Source of the DNA: Antilocapra americana
Taxonomy: Eukaryota > Chordata > Mammalia > Artiodactyla > Antilocapridae
NCBI GenBank assembly: GCA_007570785.1
Contig: ML664173.1
Coordinates: 12,553,841 to 12,617,840, forward strand
Direction of reading: 5' to 3'
Length of the DNA: 64,000 nucleotides
Part shown: one piece after another, positions 63,609 through 64,000 of the stretch
Numbering within the stretch: the stretch's first letter is position 1
Layout: each line of letters begins with the position of its first letter
Translations under genes and position numbers: made by a program
The notes under the pieces: generated by a model
Databases searched by the model: none
Told to the model about the DNA's origin: nothing
Seen by the model: only the letters and a program-made list of their open reading frames with translations

Positions 63609-64000
63609 TTAGCCAGGACATGGAAGCAACCTAGATGCCCATCAACTGATGAATGGATAAGAAAGCTGTGGTATATATACACAATGGAATATTACTCAGC
63701 ATTAAAAAAAAATTCATTTGAAGCAATTCTACTCAGATGGACGAAACTGGAGCCCATTATCCAGAGTGAAGTAAGCCAGAAGCAAAAACAACAATACAGT
63801 ATATTAACACATATATATGGAATTTAGAAAGACAGTAATGAGAACCCAACATGGGAGACAACAAAAGGAACGCAGATGTATAGAATAGACTTGTGGACTT
63901 TGTGGATGAGGGTAAGGGTGGGATGAGATGGGAGAAGGGCATTGAAGCATGTTAATTGTCATGTGTCTAATCAATCGCCAGCCCAGGATTGATGCTCGGG
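63609..64000 (+). mobile_element. L1 3' end, segment D (sense), cut by the window edge
   Basis: Sense L1: last ORF2 codons (ARTWKQPRCPSTDEWIRKL-like at about 63611-63670, then a poly-K-like A run at 63704-63712), then the ruminant 3' UTR (GGAACGCAGATGTATAGAAT, GGATTGATGCTCGGG at the last base). It matches the L1 at 37753-38115 closely. The poly(A) tail and right TSD lie outside the window. Confidence 0.9.

Noticed and set aside
1..64000. A previously undescribed multi-gene system
   Set aside because: I looked on both strands for gene clusters, conserved domains and structured RNA. Everything coding-like traces to LINE or retroviral remnants. The novelty here lies in repeat structure only.

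Overview
The window is nuclear DNA of a ruminant, almost certainly a bovid (cattle, buffalo, sheep or goat; the species cannot be told from the sequence). The evidence is the repeat content: at least eight BovB (RTE-type) LINE copies, about a dozen tRNA-Glu/BovA SINEs (Bov-tA, Bov-A2), CHR-type SINEs and the ruminant type of L1 3' end. These sit among old mammalian repeats: MIR, L2, MER5-type hAT transposons, and MLT1 and MLT2 LTRs. I find no protein-coding exon, RNA gene, CpG-island promoter or prokaryotic feature. Every open reading frame I could explain is either a decayed transposon reading frame or a chance frame. The window reads as intergenic or deep intronic DNA.

Layout. 0-3 kb: a MER5 element with a BovB inserted at its edge. 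The BovB is 5'-inverted and bounded by a 14-bp target-site duplication (TSD). A possible retroviral integrase relic and an MLT1 LTR follow. 3-13 kb: sparse SINEs, MER5, MIR, a 54-bp CA tract and an old L1 3' end with a 12-bp TSD. 13-15.5 kb: a compound TG/TA repeat and a 1.8-kb antisense BovB. 15.5-24 kb: a GC-richer stretch, L2, MER5, an MLT1 LTR inserted in a small tandem duplication, and a Bov-A2 inserted in a MIR. 24-37 kb: many MIR and L2 copies, a partly inverted CHR SINE, and a two-module Bov-tA. 37.5-38.8 kb: a three-level nest (LTR, LTR, L1). 38.8-56.6 kb: MIR, L2, two MLT2 LTRs, another MLT1, SINEs and long unique stretches. 57-64 kb: three large BovB copies and a ruminant L1 broken into four segments of alternating orientation, running off the window edge.

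There is no gene system to reconstruct. What the window does hold is insertion history: twin-priming-type inversions in a BovB, a SINE and an L1, nested insertions dated by their TSDs, a possible L1 3' transduction, and a pair of roughly 350-bp diverged copies (near 10.2 and 15.2 kb) of a sequence I cannot assign to a family. Repeat family names come from recognising consensus features by eye. Subfamily names and the outer edges of old repeats are approximate.
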